In this document: one piece after another, positions 16,893-25,172 of the stretch
Layout of the letters: each line of letters begins with the position of its first letter
Position numbering within the stretch: the first letter of the stretch is position 1
NCBI RefSeq assembly: GCF_002803845.1
Contig: NZ_CP024985.1
Location: forward strand, 3,162,001 to 3,226,000
Source of the DNA: Streptomyces lavendulae subsp. lavendulae
Lineage (GTDB): Bacteria; Actinomycetota; Actinomycetes; Streptomycetales; Streptomycetaceae
Direction of reading: 5' to 3'
Length of the DNA stretch: 64,000 nucleotides
The notes under the pieces: model-generated
The model's input: the letters and a program-made list of their open reading frames with translations, nothing else
Databases searched by the model: none
What the model was told of the DNA's origin: nothing
Program-made: the position numbers and the translations under genes

Positions 16893-17086
16893 GCGGGGTC
16901 CGCGCGGCCCTGGCCAGGGCGCGTTTCTACGTACGGGAGTTCTCCGGCGAGGCCGCGTACGACCGCTACGTCGCCCACGCCCGCTCCCACGACCCGGACG
17001 CCGAGGTCATGACCCGGCGCGCCTTCGAACGGGCCCGCACCGACGCCCGCGAGGCGGACCCCCGCGAGGGCTTCCGCTGCTGCTGA
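16889..17086 (+). CDS. YbdD/YjiX-family small transporter partner
   Basis: The protein has 65 residues, starting inside the cstA stop (ATGA). The sequence ARFYVREFSGEAAYDRYVAH, MTRRAFERARTDARE and the terminal GFRCC are typical of the family. It has no membrane segment. YbdD/YjiX proteins act together with CstA/BtsT permeases in pyruvate uptake. The overlap forces co-translation. Confidence 0.92.
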   Translation: MSGVRAALARARFYVREFSGEAAYDRYVAHARSHDPDAEVMTRRAFERARTDAREADPREGFRCC

Positions 17087-17093
17087 GTCTCAC

Positions 17094-17125
17094 CCGAAGG
17101 GCCCGCCGGGCAGCGGGCCCTTCGG
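17094..17125. terminator. terminator between ybdD-like and Uma2 genes
   Basis: A perfect 13-bp stem (CCGAAGGGCCCGC and complement) with a 6-base loop sits between convergent genes and ends 6 bp before the Uma2 stop. Confidence 0.85.
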
Positions 17126-17130
17126 CATGC

Positions 17131-17709
17131 TCAGCGCACCCAGTCCTTGAGGACCTCGGTCTGGAGGGTGATGCCTACGGGGTCGGGGAGCTCGACGTCC
17201 TTGCCGTACGCAACGACGTGGACGCTCTCGTACCGCTGCCCGTTGGGCTGGCTGTAGACGGAGACCTCGCACTTGGCCCGGTCGATCAGCAGGTATACGG
17301 GGATCCGGGTCTCCGCGTAGGTACGGGGCTTCTCGACGTGGTCCCGCCGACGGGTGTCCGAGTCCCATGAGGTCACCTCGACGGCCATGAGGATCGGATC
17401 CGGATCGACCCAGTCTCCCTGTCCGACGAACGCTTTGGAGGGTGCCAACGCTGCGTCAGGAATCGCCCGGCCCGCCCGGTACTCCTGCGCCTTGATCCCC
17501 TGCCCCGGGTGCAGCCAGAGTTCCGGCCGGTACTGCATGCAGATCCGGGTGAGCCACTGGATGATCATCTGGTGGTCGCCGTCCGGCATGGCCTTGCTCC
17601 TGATAACCCCGTCGATGAACTCCAGCCGCGTCCCCACCCTCTCGCGGGCCGCTATCCGCGCCACGGCCTCGAAGTCCTCGGTCAGCATGTGGGGCCGGTC
17701 GGTCGTCAC
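17131..17709 (-). CDS. Uma2-family PD-(D/E)XK endonuclease-like protein
   Basis: The protein has 192 residues from GTG at 17709. Uma2 (DUF820) features are RLEFIDGVIRSK near residue 27, the acidic IPDAALAPS, LMAVEVTSWDS with the catalytic E-x-x near residue 112, and HVEKPRTYAETRIPVYLLID. The fold is that of restriction-like nucleases, but the role is unknown. Streptomyces genomes carry dozens of these genes, usually singly, as here. It is divergent from the GNAT gene, with 84 bp between starts. Confidence 0.88.
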   Translation of the reverse strand: MTTDRPHMLTEDFEAVARIAARERVGTRLEFIDGVIRSKAMPDGDHQMIIQWLTRICMQYRPELWLHPGQGIKAQEYRAGRAIPDAALAPSKAFVGQGDWVDPDPILMAVEVTSWDSDTRRRDHVEKPRTYAETRIPVYLLIDRAKCEVSVYSQPNGQRYESVHVVAYGKDVELPDPVGITLQTEVLKDWVR

Positions 17710-17793
17710 GGTCCTGCCTCGCTCACCTTCCTCGACGGTGCTGTCTCCGACGATAGCGGCGGGCACCGACACCCGCCCTGCACACTCGACCGC

Positions 17794-18288
17794 ATGGACA
17801 TCGAGATCAGGGCGGCGCTCCCCGCCGAGTACGCGGAGCTGGGCGAGATCACCGGGCAGGCCTACACCGGGGACGGGCTGCTCGACCTGAACGAGGACGA
17901 CCACTACCTCAACGTCCTGCGGGACGTCGCCGGCCGGGCCGGTCACGGGGAGGTGATCGTCGCGGCCCGGGACGGCGAGGTGCTCGGAGGAGTGACGTTC
18001 GCCGCACCCGGGAGCCCCCTCGCCGACATCGCGGGCCCCGGCGAGGCCGAGTTCCGGATGCTGGCCGTGGCCTCCGCCGCGCGCGGCAAGGGGGTCGGCG
18101 AGGCCCTCGTACGCGCCTGCGTCGACCGTGCCCGGGCCCTGGGGGTCCCGGCACTGGTGCTGTCGACCCAGCCCGCCATGCTCGGCGCCCAACGCCTCTA
18201 CGGGCGCCTCGGCTTCGTCCGTACGCCGGAGCTGGACTGGTCCCCGATCCCGGCTCTGAGGCTCCTCACGTACCGACTGGAACTGTGA
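17794..18288 (+). CDS. GNAT-family N-acetyltransferase
   Basis: The protein has 164 residues. It begins with the usual MDIEIRAALPAEYAELGEI strand-helix and has the acetyl-CoA loop in FRMLAVASAARGKGVGEALVRACV (residues about 88-111), then LYGRLGFVR near the end. The substrate is not predictable. It lies upstream of the nrd regulatory region and probably is a single-gene unit. Confidence 0.88.
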   Translation: MDIEIRAALPAEYAELGEITGQAYTGDGLLDLNEDDHYLNVLRDVAGRAGHGEVIVAARDGEVLGGVTFAAPGSPLADIAGPGEAEFRMLAVASAARGKGVGEALVRACVDRARALGVPALVLSTQPAMLGAQRLYGRLGFVRTPELDWSPIPALRLLTYRLEL

Positions 18289-18314
18289 GGCCACGCTGAG
18301 CGAACGGCGCGCCG

Positions 18315-18362
18315 ACACAACATGTGGGGGGTCACGCATCGGGGCGCCCCCACATGTATGCT
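18315..18362. promoter_or_regulatory. paired NrdR boxes upstream of nrdAB
   Basis: Two related 16-bp sites, ACACAACATGTGGGGG (18315-18330) and CCCCCACATGTATGCT (18347-18362), share ACATGT cores and start 32 bp apart, three helical turns. NrdR boxes come in such pairs, and their consensus resembles ACACwATATwTwGTGT. The two sites also form a large inverted repeat (ACATGTGGGGG and its complement). Confidence 0.7.
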
Positions 18363-18364
18363 CA

Positions 18365-18478
18365 TCCTCGCTGTCGCCGCAGGGGAATCCGGTGGGAATC
18401 CGGAACTGTCCCGCAACGGTATGACGTGCACCCATTGGTGCATTCCGCAAGTCCGAGGACCTGCCGGCAGCGCGCCCG
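18365..18478 (+). ncRNA. cobalamin (AdoCbl) riboswitch in the nrdA leader
   Basis: The conserved core is plain: GGGAATCCGGTGGGAATCC, then GGAACTGTCCCGCAACGGTA (18383-18421), and a B12 box AGTCCGAGGACCTGCC ending near 18466. The core lies 145-240 bases before the nrdA start. In S. coelicolor a B12 riboswitch of this kind shuts off the class I reductase when coenzyme B12 is present, so that the B12-dependent NrdJ is used. The expression platform after 18480 is not resolvable by eye. Boundaries are approximate. Confidence 0.92.
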
Positions 18479-18623
18479 GATCGACCGAACCGGGTGGAGA
18501 CACGTCCGGGCCTCGCGGTTGGGCCGGTGGACGCCATGCGGCACGTCGCGCCTTCCCGCGCGCCCGCATGCGCCCGCCCGCGCCCCGCCGATGCACCGGG
18601 CCGAGCGAGGGAGAGCTCCCGCC

Positions 18624-21011
18624 GTGACCATCGCGCCTTCCGCACCGCGCGCCGAGTCCACTTCTGGCGACACCACCGAAGGCCCGGGGGCCGCGCTGCT
18701 GCGTACTCTCACCGAGCTGACCGTCGACCTCCCCGACACCGACCCCGGCCGGGTCGCCGCCGCCGCCCTGCGCGGGCGCAGCGCCGTCGCGGACGAGGCC
18801 GAGCTGCGGGGGCTGGCCACCGAGGCCGCCGCGGGCCTGATCTCCGAGGACCCGGCGTACTCCCGCCTCGCCGCCCGCCTGCTCACGCTGGCCGTGGCCG
18901 ACGAGGCCGCGGGCCAGGGTTCGGCCTCCTTCGCCGAGTCCGTCGCCGTCGGCCACCGCGAGGGCCTGATCGCCGACCGCACCGCCGAGTTCGTCGCCCA
19001 GCACGCGGCCCGCCTGAACTCCCTGGTCGAGCACGCGCTCGCCGAGGGCGCGGACGACCGCTTCGGCTTCTTCGGCCTGCGCACCCTGCACAGCCGCTAC
19101 CTGCTGCGCCACCCGATCACCCGTCAGGTGATCGAGACCCCGCAGTACTTCATGCTGCGCGTGGCCTGCGGCCTCGCCGAGAACGACACCGTCCAGGCCG
19201 TCGAGGAGGTCGCCTCCCTCTACCGGCTGATGAGCCGCCTGGACTACCTGCCGTCCTCCCCCACGCTCTTCAACTCCGGCACCCGTCACCCGCAGATGTC
19301 CTCCTGCTACCTGCTGGACTCCCCGCTGGACGAGCTGGACTCGATCTACGACCGCTACCACCAGGTCGCGCGCCTGTCCAAGCACGCCGGCGGCATCGGC
19401 CTCTCGTACTCGCGCATCCGCGCCCGCGGCTCCCTGATCCGCGGCACCAACGGCCACTCCAACGGCATCGTGCCGTTCCTGAAGACCCTCGACGCCTCCG
19501 TCGCCGCCGTGAACCAGGGCGGCCGCCGCAAGGGTGCCGCGGCCGTGTACCTGGAGACCTGGCACGCGGACATCGAGGAGTTCCTGGAGCTCCGCGACAA
19601 CACGGGCGAGGACCAGCGCCGCACGCACAACCTGAACCTGGCCCACTGGGTGCCGGACGAGTTCATGCGCCGCGTGAACGCCGACGCCGACTGGTCGCTG
19701 TTCTCCCCGGCCGACGTCCCCGAGCTGGTGGACCTGTGGGGCGACGAGTTCGACGCCGCCTACCGCAAGGCCGAGGCGGACGGCCTGGCCCGCAAGACCA
19801 TGCCCGCCCGCGACCTGTACGGCCGGATGATGCGCACCCTCGCGCAGACCGGCCAGGGCTGGATGACCTTCAAGGACGCCTCCAACCGCACGGCGAACCA
19901 GACCGCCGAGCCGGGCACCGTCGTCCACTCCTCCAACCTCTGCACCGAGATCATCGAGGTCACCAACGACGGCGAGACGGCCGTCTGCAACCTCGGCTCC
20001 GTCAACATGGGCGCCTTCGTGGTGGACGGGGAGATCGACTGGGAGCGCCTGGACGAGACCGTCCGCACCGCGGTCACCTTCCTCGACCGCGTCGTGGACA
20101 TCAACTTCTACCCGACCGAGCAGGCGGGCCGCTCCAACTCCCGCTGGCGTCCGGTGGGCCTGGGCGCGATGGGCCTCCAGGACGTCTTCTTCAAGCTGAA
20201 GATGCCCTTCGACTCCCCCGAGGCGAAGGCCCTGTCCACCAAGCTCTCCGAGCGCATCATGCTGGCCGCCTACGAGGCCTCCTGCGACCTCGCCGAGCGC
20301 AGCGGCCCCCTCCCGGCCTGGGAGCAGACCCGCACCGCCCGCGGCGTGCTGCACCCCGACCACTTCGACGTCGAGCTGAACTGGCCGGAGCGCTGGGACG
20401 CCCTGCGCGCCCGCATCGCGAAGTCCGGCATGCGCAACTCGCTGCTGCTGGCCATCGCCCCGACGGCGACCATCGCCTCCATCGCGGGCGTGTACGAGTG
20501 CATCGAGCCGCAGGTCTCCAACCTCTTCAAGCGCGAGACCCTGTCGGGCGAGTTCCTCCAGGTCAACGGCTACCTGGTGGAGGAGCTCAAGAAGCTCGGC
20601 GTGTGGGACGCGCAGACCCGCGAGGCGCTGCGCGAGTCCAGCGGCTCCGTGCAGGGCTTCGGCTGGATCCCGGCCGAGGTGCGCGAGCTGTACCGCACGG
20701 CGTGGGAGATCCCGCAGCGCGGCCTGATCGACATGGCGGCGGCCCGTACGCCGTTCCTCGACCAGGCGCAGTCGCTGAACCTGTTCCTGGAGACGCCCAC
20801 CATCGGCAAGCTCAGCTCGATGTACGCGTACGCCTGGAAGCAGGGTCTGAAGACCACGTACTACCTGCGGTCCCGCCCGGCGACGAAGATCGCCCGCGCC
20901 GCCTCCGGCAGCGCCGTCCCGGCCACCGCCACCCCCCTCCCGCAGGCCGTCGACGCCGAGGCGCTGGCCTGCTCCCTTGAGAACCCCGAGTCCTGCGAGG
21001 CCTGCCAGTAA
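18624..21011 (+). CDS. nrdA: ribonucleoside-diphosphate reductase, class I alpha subunit
   Basis: The protein has 795 residues from GTG at 18624, with a GAGGGAGAG ribosome site. Active-site elements are SSCYLLDS (first redox Cys), SNLCTEIIE (thiyl-radical Cys with Asn and Glu) and AVCNLGSVN (second redox Cys). The tail ends SCEACQ, the CxxC that is re-reduced by thioredoxin. It reduces ribonucleotides to deoxyribonucleotides together with NrdB. The stop and the nrdB ATG share one base (TAATG). Expression is probably set by NrdR at the promoter and by the B12 riboswitch in the leader. Confidence 0.95.
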   Translation: MTIAPSAPRAESTSGDTTEGPGAALLRTLTELTVDLPDTDPGRVAAAALRGRSAVADEAELRGLATEAAAGLISEDPAYSRLAARLLTLAVADEAAGQGSASFAESVAVGHREGLIADRTAEFVAQHAARLNSLVEHALAEGADDRFGFFGLRTLHSRYLLRHPITRQVIETPQYFMLRVACGLAENDTVQAVEEVASLYRLMSRLDYLPSSPTLFNSGTRHPQMSSCYLLDSPLDELDSIYDRYHQVARLSKHAGGIGLSYSRIRARGSLIRGTNGHSNGIVPFLKTLDASVAAVNQGGRRKGAAAVYLETWHADIEEFLELRDNTGEDQRRTHNLNLAHWVPDEFMRRVNADADWSLFSPADVPELVDLWGDEFDAAYRKAEADGLARKTMPARDLYGRMMRTLAQTGQGWMTFKDASNRTANQTAEPGTVVHSSNLCTEIIEVTNDGETAVCNLGSVNMGAFVVDGEIDWERLDETVRTAVTFLDRVVDINFYPTEQAGRSNSRWRPVGLGAMGLQDVFFKLKMPFDSPEAKALSTKLSERIMLAAYEASCDLAERSGPLPAWEQTRTARGVLHPDHFDVELNWPERWDALRARIAKSGMRNSLLLAIAPTATIASIAGVYECIEPQVSNLFKRETLSGEFLQVNGYLVEELKKLGVWDAQTREALRESSGSVQGFGWIPAEVRELYRTAWEIPQRGLIDMAAARTPFLDQAQSLNLFLETPTIGKLSSMYAYAWKQGLKTTYYLRSRPATKIARAASGSAVPATATPLPQAVDAEALACSLENPESCEACQ

Positions 21012-22030
21012 TGAGCACCACCGACAAGAAGAAGAACCTGCTCGACCCGGGCTTCGAACTGACCCTGCGCCCCATGCGCTACCCGGACTTCTACGAGCGC
21101 TACCGGGACGCGATCAAGAACACGTGGACGGTCGAGGAGGTCGACCTGCACTCGGACGTCGCCGACCTCGCGAAGCTGACGCCGGCCGAGCAGCACATGA
21201 TCGGCCGTCTGGTCGCGTTCTTCGCGACCGGTGACTCGATCGTCTCGAACAACCTGGTGCTGACGCTCTACAAGCACATCAACTCCCCGGAGGCGCGCCT
21301 GTACCTGTCGCGCCAGCTGTTCGAGGAGGCCGTGCACGTCCAGTTCTACCTGACGCTGCTCGACACCTACCTGCCCGACCCGGACGACCGCGCGGCCGCC
21401 TTCGACGCCGTCGAGGAGATCCCGTCGATCCGCGAGAAGGCGCAGTTCTGCTTCAAGTGGATGGACTCGGTCGAGAAGATCGACCGGCTGGAGACGCAGG
21501 CCGACCGCCGTCGCTTCCTGCTGAACCTCATCTGCTTCGCCGCGTGCATCGAGGGCCTGTTCTTCTACGGCGCCTTCGCGTACGTGTACTGGTTCCGCTC
21601 CCGCGGCCTGCTGCACGGTCTGGCCACCGGCACCAACTGGGTCTTCCGCGACGAAAGCGCCCACATGAGCTTCGCTTTCGAGGTCATCGACACCGTCCGC
21701 AAGGAGGAGCCGGAGCTCTTCGACGCCGAGCTCCAGCAGCAGGTCACCGACATGCTGAAGGAGGCCGTCGAGGCGGAGCTGCAGTTCGGCCGCGACCTGT
21801 GCGGTGACGGCCTGCCGGGCATGAACACCGAGTCGATGCGCGAGTACCTGGAGTGCGTCGCGGACCAGCGCCTGATCCGCCTCGGCTTCCCGGCGGTGTA
21901 CGGCTCGCAGAACCCGTTCTCGTTCATGGAGCTCCAGGGCGTCCAGGAGCTGACGAACTTCTTCGAGCGCCGTCCGTCGGCCTACCAGGTCGCGGTCGAG
22001 GGCACGGTCGACCTGGACGAGGACTTCTAG
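21011..22030 (+). CDS. nrdB: ribonucleoside-diphosphate reductase, class I beta subunit
   Basis: The protein has 339 residues. Di-metal ligands are visible as GDSIVSNN (Asp), FEEAVHVQFYLTL (Glu and His) and FRDESAHMSF (Glu and His). In EAVHVQFY the tyrosine sits four residues after the His, the place of the E. coli Tyr122 radical, so this is a tyrosyl-radical R2 rather than the Phe-type class Ic form. It is coupled to nrdA by a one-base overlap. A terminator follows, and no nrdS-type regulator gene lies downstream. Confidence 0.95.
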   Translation: MSTTDKKKNLLDPGFELTLRPMRYPDFYERYRDAIKNTWTVEEVDLHSDVADLAKLTPAEQHMIGRLVAFFATGDSIVSNNLVLTLYKHINSPEARLYLSRQLFEEAVHVQFYLTLLDTYLPDPDDRAAAFDAVEEIPSIREKAQFCFKWMDSVEKIDRLETQADRRRFLLNLICFAACIEGLFFYGAFAYVYWFRSRGLLHGLATGTNWVFRDESAHMSFAFEVIDTVRKEEPELFDAELQQQVTDMLKEAVEAELQFGRDLCGDGLPGMNTESMREYLECVADQRLIRLGFPAVYGSQNPFSFMELQGVQELTNFFERRPSAYQVAVEGTVDLDEDF

Positions 22031-22040
22031 TCCCCGCTCA

Positions 22041-22077
22041 CGAAGGCCCCGCCCCGGATTCCGGGGCGGGGCCTTCG
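22041..22077. terminator. bidirectional terminator between nrdB and def
   Basis: A perfect 17-bp stem (CGAAGGCCCCGCCCCGG and complement) with an ATT loop lies between convergent genes. Confidence 0.9.
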
Positions 22078-22100
22078 GCGTGGGCGCGTCGCGTACGGGA

Positions 22101-22736
22101 TCAGTCGTTCGGGACGACCGGGTAGCGGGGGGTGCCCTCTTCCATCTGGCGCAGGGCGTCCTTGCGCTCGCGCTTGGAGAGGCGGTCGATGTACAGGTAC
22201 CCGTACAGGTGGTCGGTCTCGTGCTGGAGGCAGCGGGCGAAGTAGCCGGTGCCGCGGACCTTGACCGGGTTGCCCTGGGCATCCTGGCCGGTCACCTCGG
22301 CGTAGTCCGGGCGGGCGAGGGGGGCGTAGGCGGTCGGGACCGAGAGGCAGCCCTCGTTGGAGTCGTCCAGGACGCGGCCGGCGGCCGGCAGTTCCACCAG
22401 CTTCGGGTTGACCACGTAGCCGGTGTGGCGCTTGCCGTCGTCGTCCGGGCAGTCGTAGACGAAGACCTTGGCGTCCACGCCGATCTGGTTCGCGGCCAGG
22501 CCCACGCCCTCGGCGGTCTTCTGGCTGGCGAACATGTCGTCGATCAGCTGCGCGAGCTCTTCGCCGAACTCGGTGACGTCCTTGCACTCGCGGTGCAGCA
22601 CCGGGTTGCCGACCACGGTGATGGGGCGGGAGGTACCGCGCTCGCGGTGGGCGAGCTCGCGCGCCTCACAGTCCTCGGTGTCCACGACGTAGCCCTCGTC
22701 GTCGATCGGGGTCACCTGGTTCTCCTGCTGCGCCAT
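22101..22736 (-). CDS. def: peptide deformylase
   Basis: The protein has 211 residues. All three deformylase motifs are present: [10 protein letters not shown] (residues about 76-85), EGCLSVP with the metal-ligand Cys, and QHETDHLYG with the two metal-ligand His and catalytic Glu. It removes formyl groups from nascent proteins. An acidic ~35-residue N-terminal extension precedes the catalytic core, as in other actinomycete forms. It is one of several def copies usual in Streptomyces. Confidence 0.94.
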   Translation of the reverse strand: MAQQENQVTPIDDEGYVVDTEDCEARELAHRERGTSRPITVVGNPVLHRECKDVTEFGEELAQLIDDMFASQKTAEGVGLAANQIGVDAKVFVYDCPDDDGKRHTGYVVNPKLVELPAAGRVLDDSNEGCLSVPTAYAPLARPDYAEVTGQDAQGNPVKVRGTGYFARCLQHETDHLYGYLYIDRLSKRERKDALRQMEEGTPRYPVVPND

Positions 22737-22794
22737 GTCCGCCGTACGCCTTCCCTCAAGTCCGTGGTGTGCCCGTACAGCCTACGGCCCGGGG

Positions 22795-23790
22795 TCAGCA
22801 GACTTCTTCGAGATCCCGCCACTCGCGGCTGTCGGGGCTGTCGGCGACCCATCCGTCGAGCAGTCCGCGCACCAGACCGGCGGGTGCCGCGATGCCGCAT
22901 TCACGCTCGGGCACCCACAGGGAGCCGGAACCGGCCGTGCGGTGGCCGAGCGGGCCCGGATGGCCCGGTTCGCTGTGGTCGTGCGGGTCCAGGTGGTCCC
23001 CCTCGCCCTCCCCGCTGGGCATCGCGCTCTCCGAGCAGGTCCGGCACAGCAGCCGGACGGACGAGGACCAGTCCTCGGCGGCGAAACCGGCGTCGGAGGC
23101 CAGCTGTTCCAGGGCGTCGCGGTCGGCCTCGGTGGCCGCCTCCAGCAGCACCACCCAGGTCGGCACCGGGGAGGGGGCCCACAGCTCGATCTCGTCGAAG
23201 ACCGGGTACGAGGGGCCGGCGGCGGTGATCCGCTCGCCGTGCGGCACGCCGTCGTGCAGGACGACCTCGCCCCAGCGCCGCCCGGAGGAGGGAAGCGGAA
23301 TGGACAGGACCTCCATCCGGGCCGGATCGAGCCTGCGGCCCCACACGACCTCGGCCTCGCCCTCCGGCGACAGCCGTACGGCCGCGCTGCCGAGCTCCAT
23401 GCCGACCGGCTCGCCCGTCCCGGCGGTGCTGTGCGGGTCTCCGGGCACCCTCAGCCCGTACGCCTGCCAGGCCCGGCGGGCCAGCGGCCAGTCCTGGAGG
23501 GCGGTCGCGGCGATGCCCACGTTCCACCAGTCCGGGGCGCCGGTCTCGCGGTCCAGCAGGGCCACGGCCCGCAGCCCGGCGGCCCGCGCCTGCTCCCAGT
23601 CGTGCCGGAACTTGTGCAGCAGGGCCAGGTTGAACCAGGACTCGGACAGCCAGGGCTCCAGATCCGCCGCCCTGGTCAGCAGCGCGCCCGCGTCCTCGTA
23701 CCGACCGTCGCCGATCAGCGTGAACGCGCGGTCGGTGGCCTGCCGCCACGAGGCGGAGGGCCGATGCCGTACCTTCCCGAAGATCCTCAC
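22795..23790 (-). CDS. tetratricopeptide-repeat protein of unknown function
   Basis: The protein is 331 residues from GTG at 23790 (product begins RIFGKVRHRPSASW). This start is favoured because the upstream codons encode an Arg/Ala-rich stretch with no pattern. TPR-like helices occupy residues about 15-110 (FTLIGDGRYEDAGALLTRAADLEP; WFNLALLHKFRHDWEQARAAGL). The C-terminal part is a beta-rich domain with a LLCRTCSES cysteine pair. No catalytic motif is visible. Neighbouring def has no functional link that can be seen. Confidence 0.82.
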   Translation of the reverse strand: MRIFGKVRHRPSASWRQATDRAFTLIGDGRYEDAGALLTRAADLEPWLSESWFNLALLHKFRHDWEQARAAGLRAVALLDRETGAPDWWNVGIAATALQDWPLARRAWQAYGLRVPGDPHSTAGTGEPVGMELGSAAVRLSPEGEAEVVWGRRLDPARMEVLSIPLPSSGRRWGEVVLHDGVPHGERITAAGPSYPVFDEIELWAPSPVPTWVVLLEAATEADRDALEQLASDAGFAAEDWSSSVRLLCRTCSESAMPSGEGEGDHLDPHDHSEPGHPGPLGHRTAGSGSLWVPERECGIAAPAGLVRGLLDGWVADSPDSREWRDLEEVC

Positions 23791-23894
23791 GATTCCCGCC
23801 TGCCGGTCCAACGGTGCAGCCTTGCGGACACCCTCACGGACACTCCTACTGCATCCAACCATGCCCGCTCGGACGGCCGCTCATTACCCATGGG

Positions 23895-25172
23895 TTACCC
23901 CGGTGGAACGGGGACGACTCCGGACCGCCCGCCCCTGGCCAGAACCCTCGCCAAGGACTCCACGACCTCCGGCTGGTAATCGCGCCCGGTGCCCAGCCGG
24001 AGCTGCTCCAGGGCCGCCAGTGAGCCGCCCGGGTGACGGTTCCCGCCCACCAGGTCGTCGTACGCGTTCACCGCGCGCACGATCCGGGCGGCGACGGGCT
24101 GGTCCCGGTACGGGTCCGCCTGCCGCTCCACGATCACCGCGACCTCGGACGGCACCCCGGTCTGGCGGGCCACCTCGCCGCCCAGCCCGGCGATCCGGCG
24201 GGCCTCGTCGGCGGGCAGGGCGGCGGTGGCCCCGGAGGGGACCGGGTCGACCAGCGAGAGCTGCCCGATGTCGTGCATGAGGGCCGCGTACTCCAGCACC
24301 GTGAGCTCCCGCTCCGAGAGCCCCAGCTCCCGGCCGACGGCGCAGCTGAGGGCCGCGACCCGGCGGGAGTGCCCCGGTGGGGTGTAGCCCGCGATCTCGG
24401 TGGCCCGGGCCAGGGAGGTGATGGTCTGGCGGTAGGTGGTGCGGATCGCGTTGATCCGGTGGAAGGAGGTCTGGGTCAGCAGCAACGGCACGCTGAAGAC
24501 GGGCAGGGCCCACAGACCCGCCACGGCCACGCCGAGGGCCATGACGACCCCGGTGGCGCAGATCGCGGCGCCGATGCCGAGCCGGGCGCGCAGCTCGTCG
24601 CGCAACAGCGGCCCATAGGGCCATCCGGTGCGGGACCGGGCCGAGACGGCGGCGAGCACGGCGTCGCACAGGGCGGTCAGGCCGAGCAGGAGCAGCAGGA
24701 ACAGGACGAGGTACGGGCCCTGCCCGAGCCAGCGCTCCAGCCGCCCGGAGTGGTGCAGGGGCTGGAAGCAGGAGGCGGCGAAGGCGACGGTCAGGACCCG
24801 GCGGGCCACGTGGTCCAGGGCCGGCCCGCGGCCCCGGGCAACGTGCGGAACCACCCCGGCCAGGGCCGCCGCGACGACGACGGCGACGGTCTGCAGGACC
24901 CCGTGCTGGGTGGGGTGCCCGGCGTTCTGGCCGAGCAGGGCGTACGCGAGGGCCGCGGCGAAACCGAGCGGCGCGGGCCGGCGCTCCTCACCCGGAACGT
25001 GCCCGGCGGGGTCGCGGTGGTCGTGCCGGGCCAGTTCCCCCACGGTGATCAGGATGCCGAAGGCGAGGGCCACGCCGGGGTCGGCGACTCCGGTCCACAG
25101 GGTGTGGCCCAGCCCCGCCAGCGTGAGCAGGGCGGCGGCCCCCCGCACGCCCCACGCGGACGGGGCCCTCAC
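23895..25172 (-). CDS. membrane protein with degenerate HD-domain (partner of HD-GYP protein)
   Basis: The protein has 425 residues from GTG at 25172, overlapping the upstream gene stop (GTGA). About eight hydrophobic segments fill residues 5-240. A cytoplasmic HD region follows, with AALMHDIGQLSLVDPV. Compared with its neighbour, the HHxxxDGxGYP segment is missing: the corresponding stretch reads VIVERQADPYRDQP. It is therefore unlikely to hydrolyse c-di-GMP by the HD-GYP mechanism, and may instead sense a nucleotide or regulate its partner. Confidence 0.82.
   Translation of the reverse strand: MRAPSAWGVRGAAALLTLAGLGHTLWTGVADPGVALAFGILITVGELARHDHRDPAGHVPGEERRPAPLGFAAALAYALLGQNAGHPTQHGVLQTVAVVVAAALAGVVPHVARGRGPALDHVARRVLTVAFAASCFQPLHHSGRLERWLGQGPYLVLFLLLLLGLTALCDAVLAAVSARSRTGWPYGPLLRDELRARLGIGAAICATGVVMALGVAVAGLWALPVFSVPLLLTQTSFHRINAIRTTYRQTITSLARATEIAGYTPPGHSRRVAALSCAVGRELGLSERELTVLEYAALMHDIGQLSLVDPVPSGATAALPADEARRIAGLGGEVARQTGVPSEVAVIVERQADPYRDQPVAARIVRAVNAYDDLVGGNRHPGGSLAALEQLRLGTGRDYQPEVVESLARVLARGGRSGVVPVPPG

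Noticed and set aside
18324..18623. Extending NrdA upstream to an ATG at 18324
   Set aside because: The extension would translate the NrdR boxes and the cobalamin riboswitch; GTG 18624 has a proper ribosome site.
18198..20363. Long open frame antisense to nrdA
   Set aside because: A shadow of third-position GC bias opposite a clearly recognised gene; low-complexity Gly/Val/His-rich translation. The same applies to the long frames opposite katA, the Sel1 gene, UPF0182, uvrD2 and the das genes.
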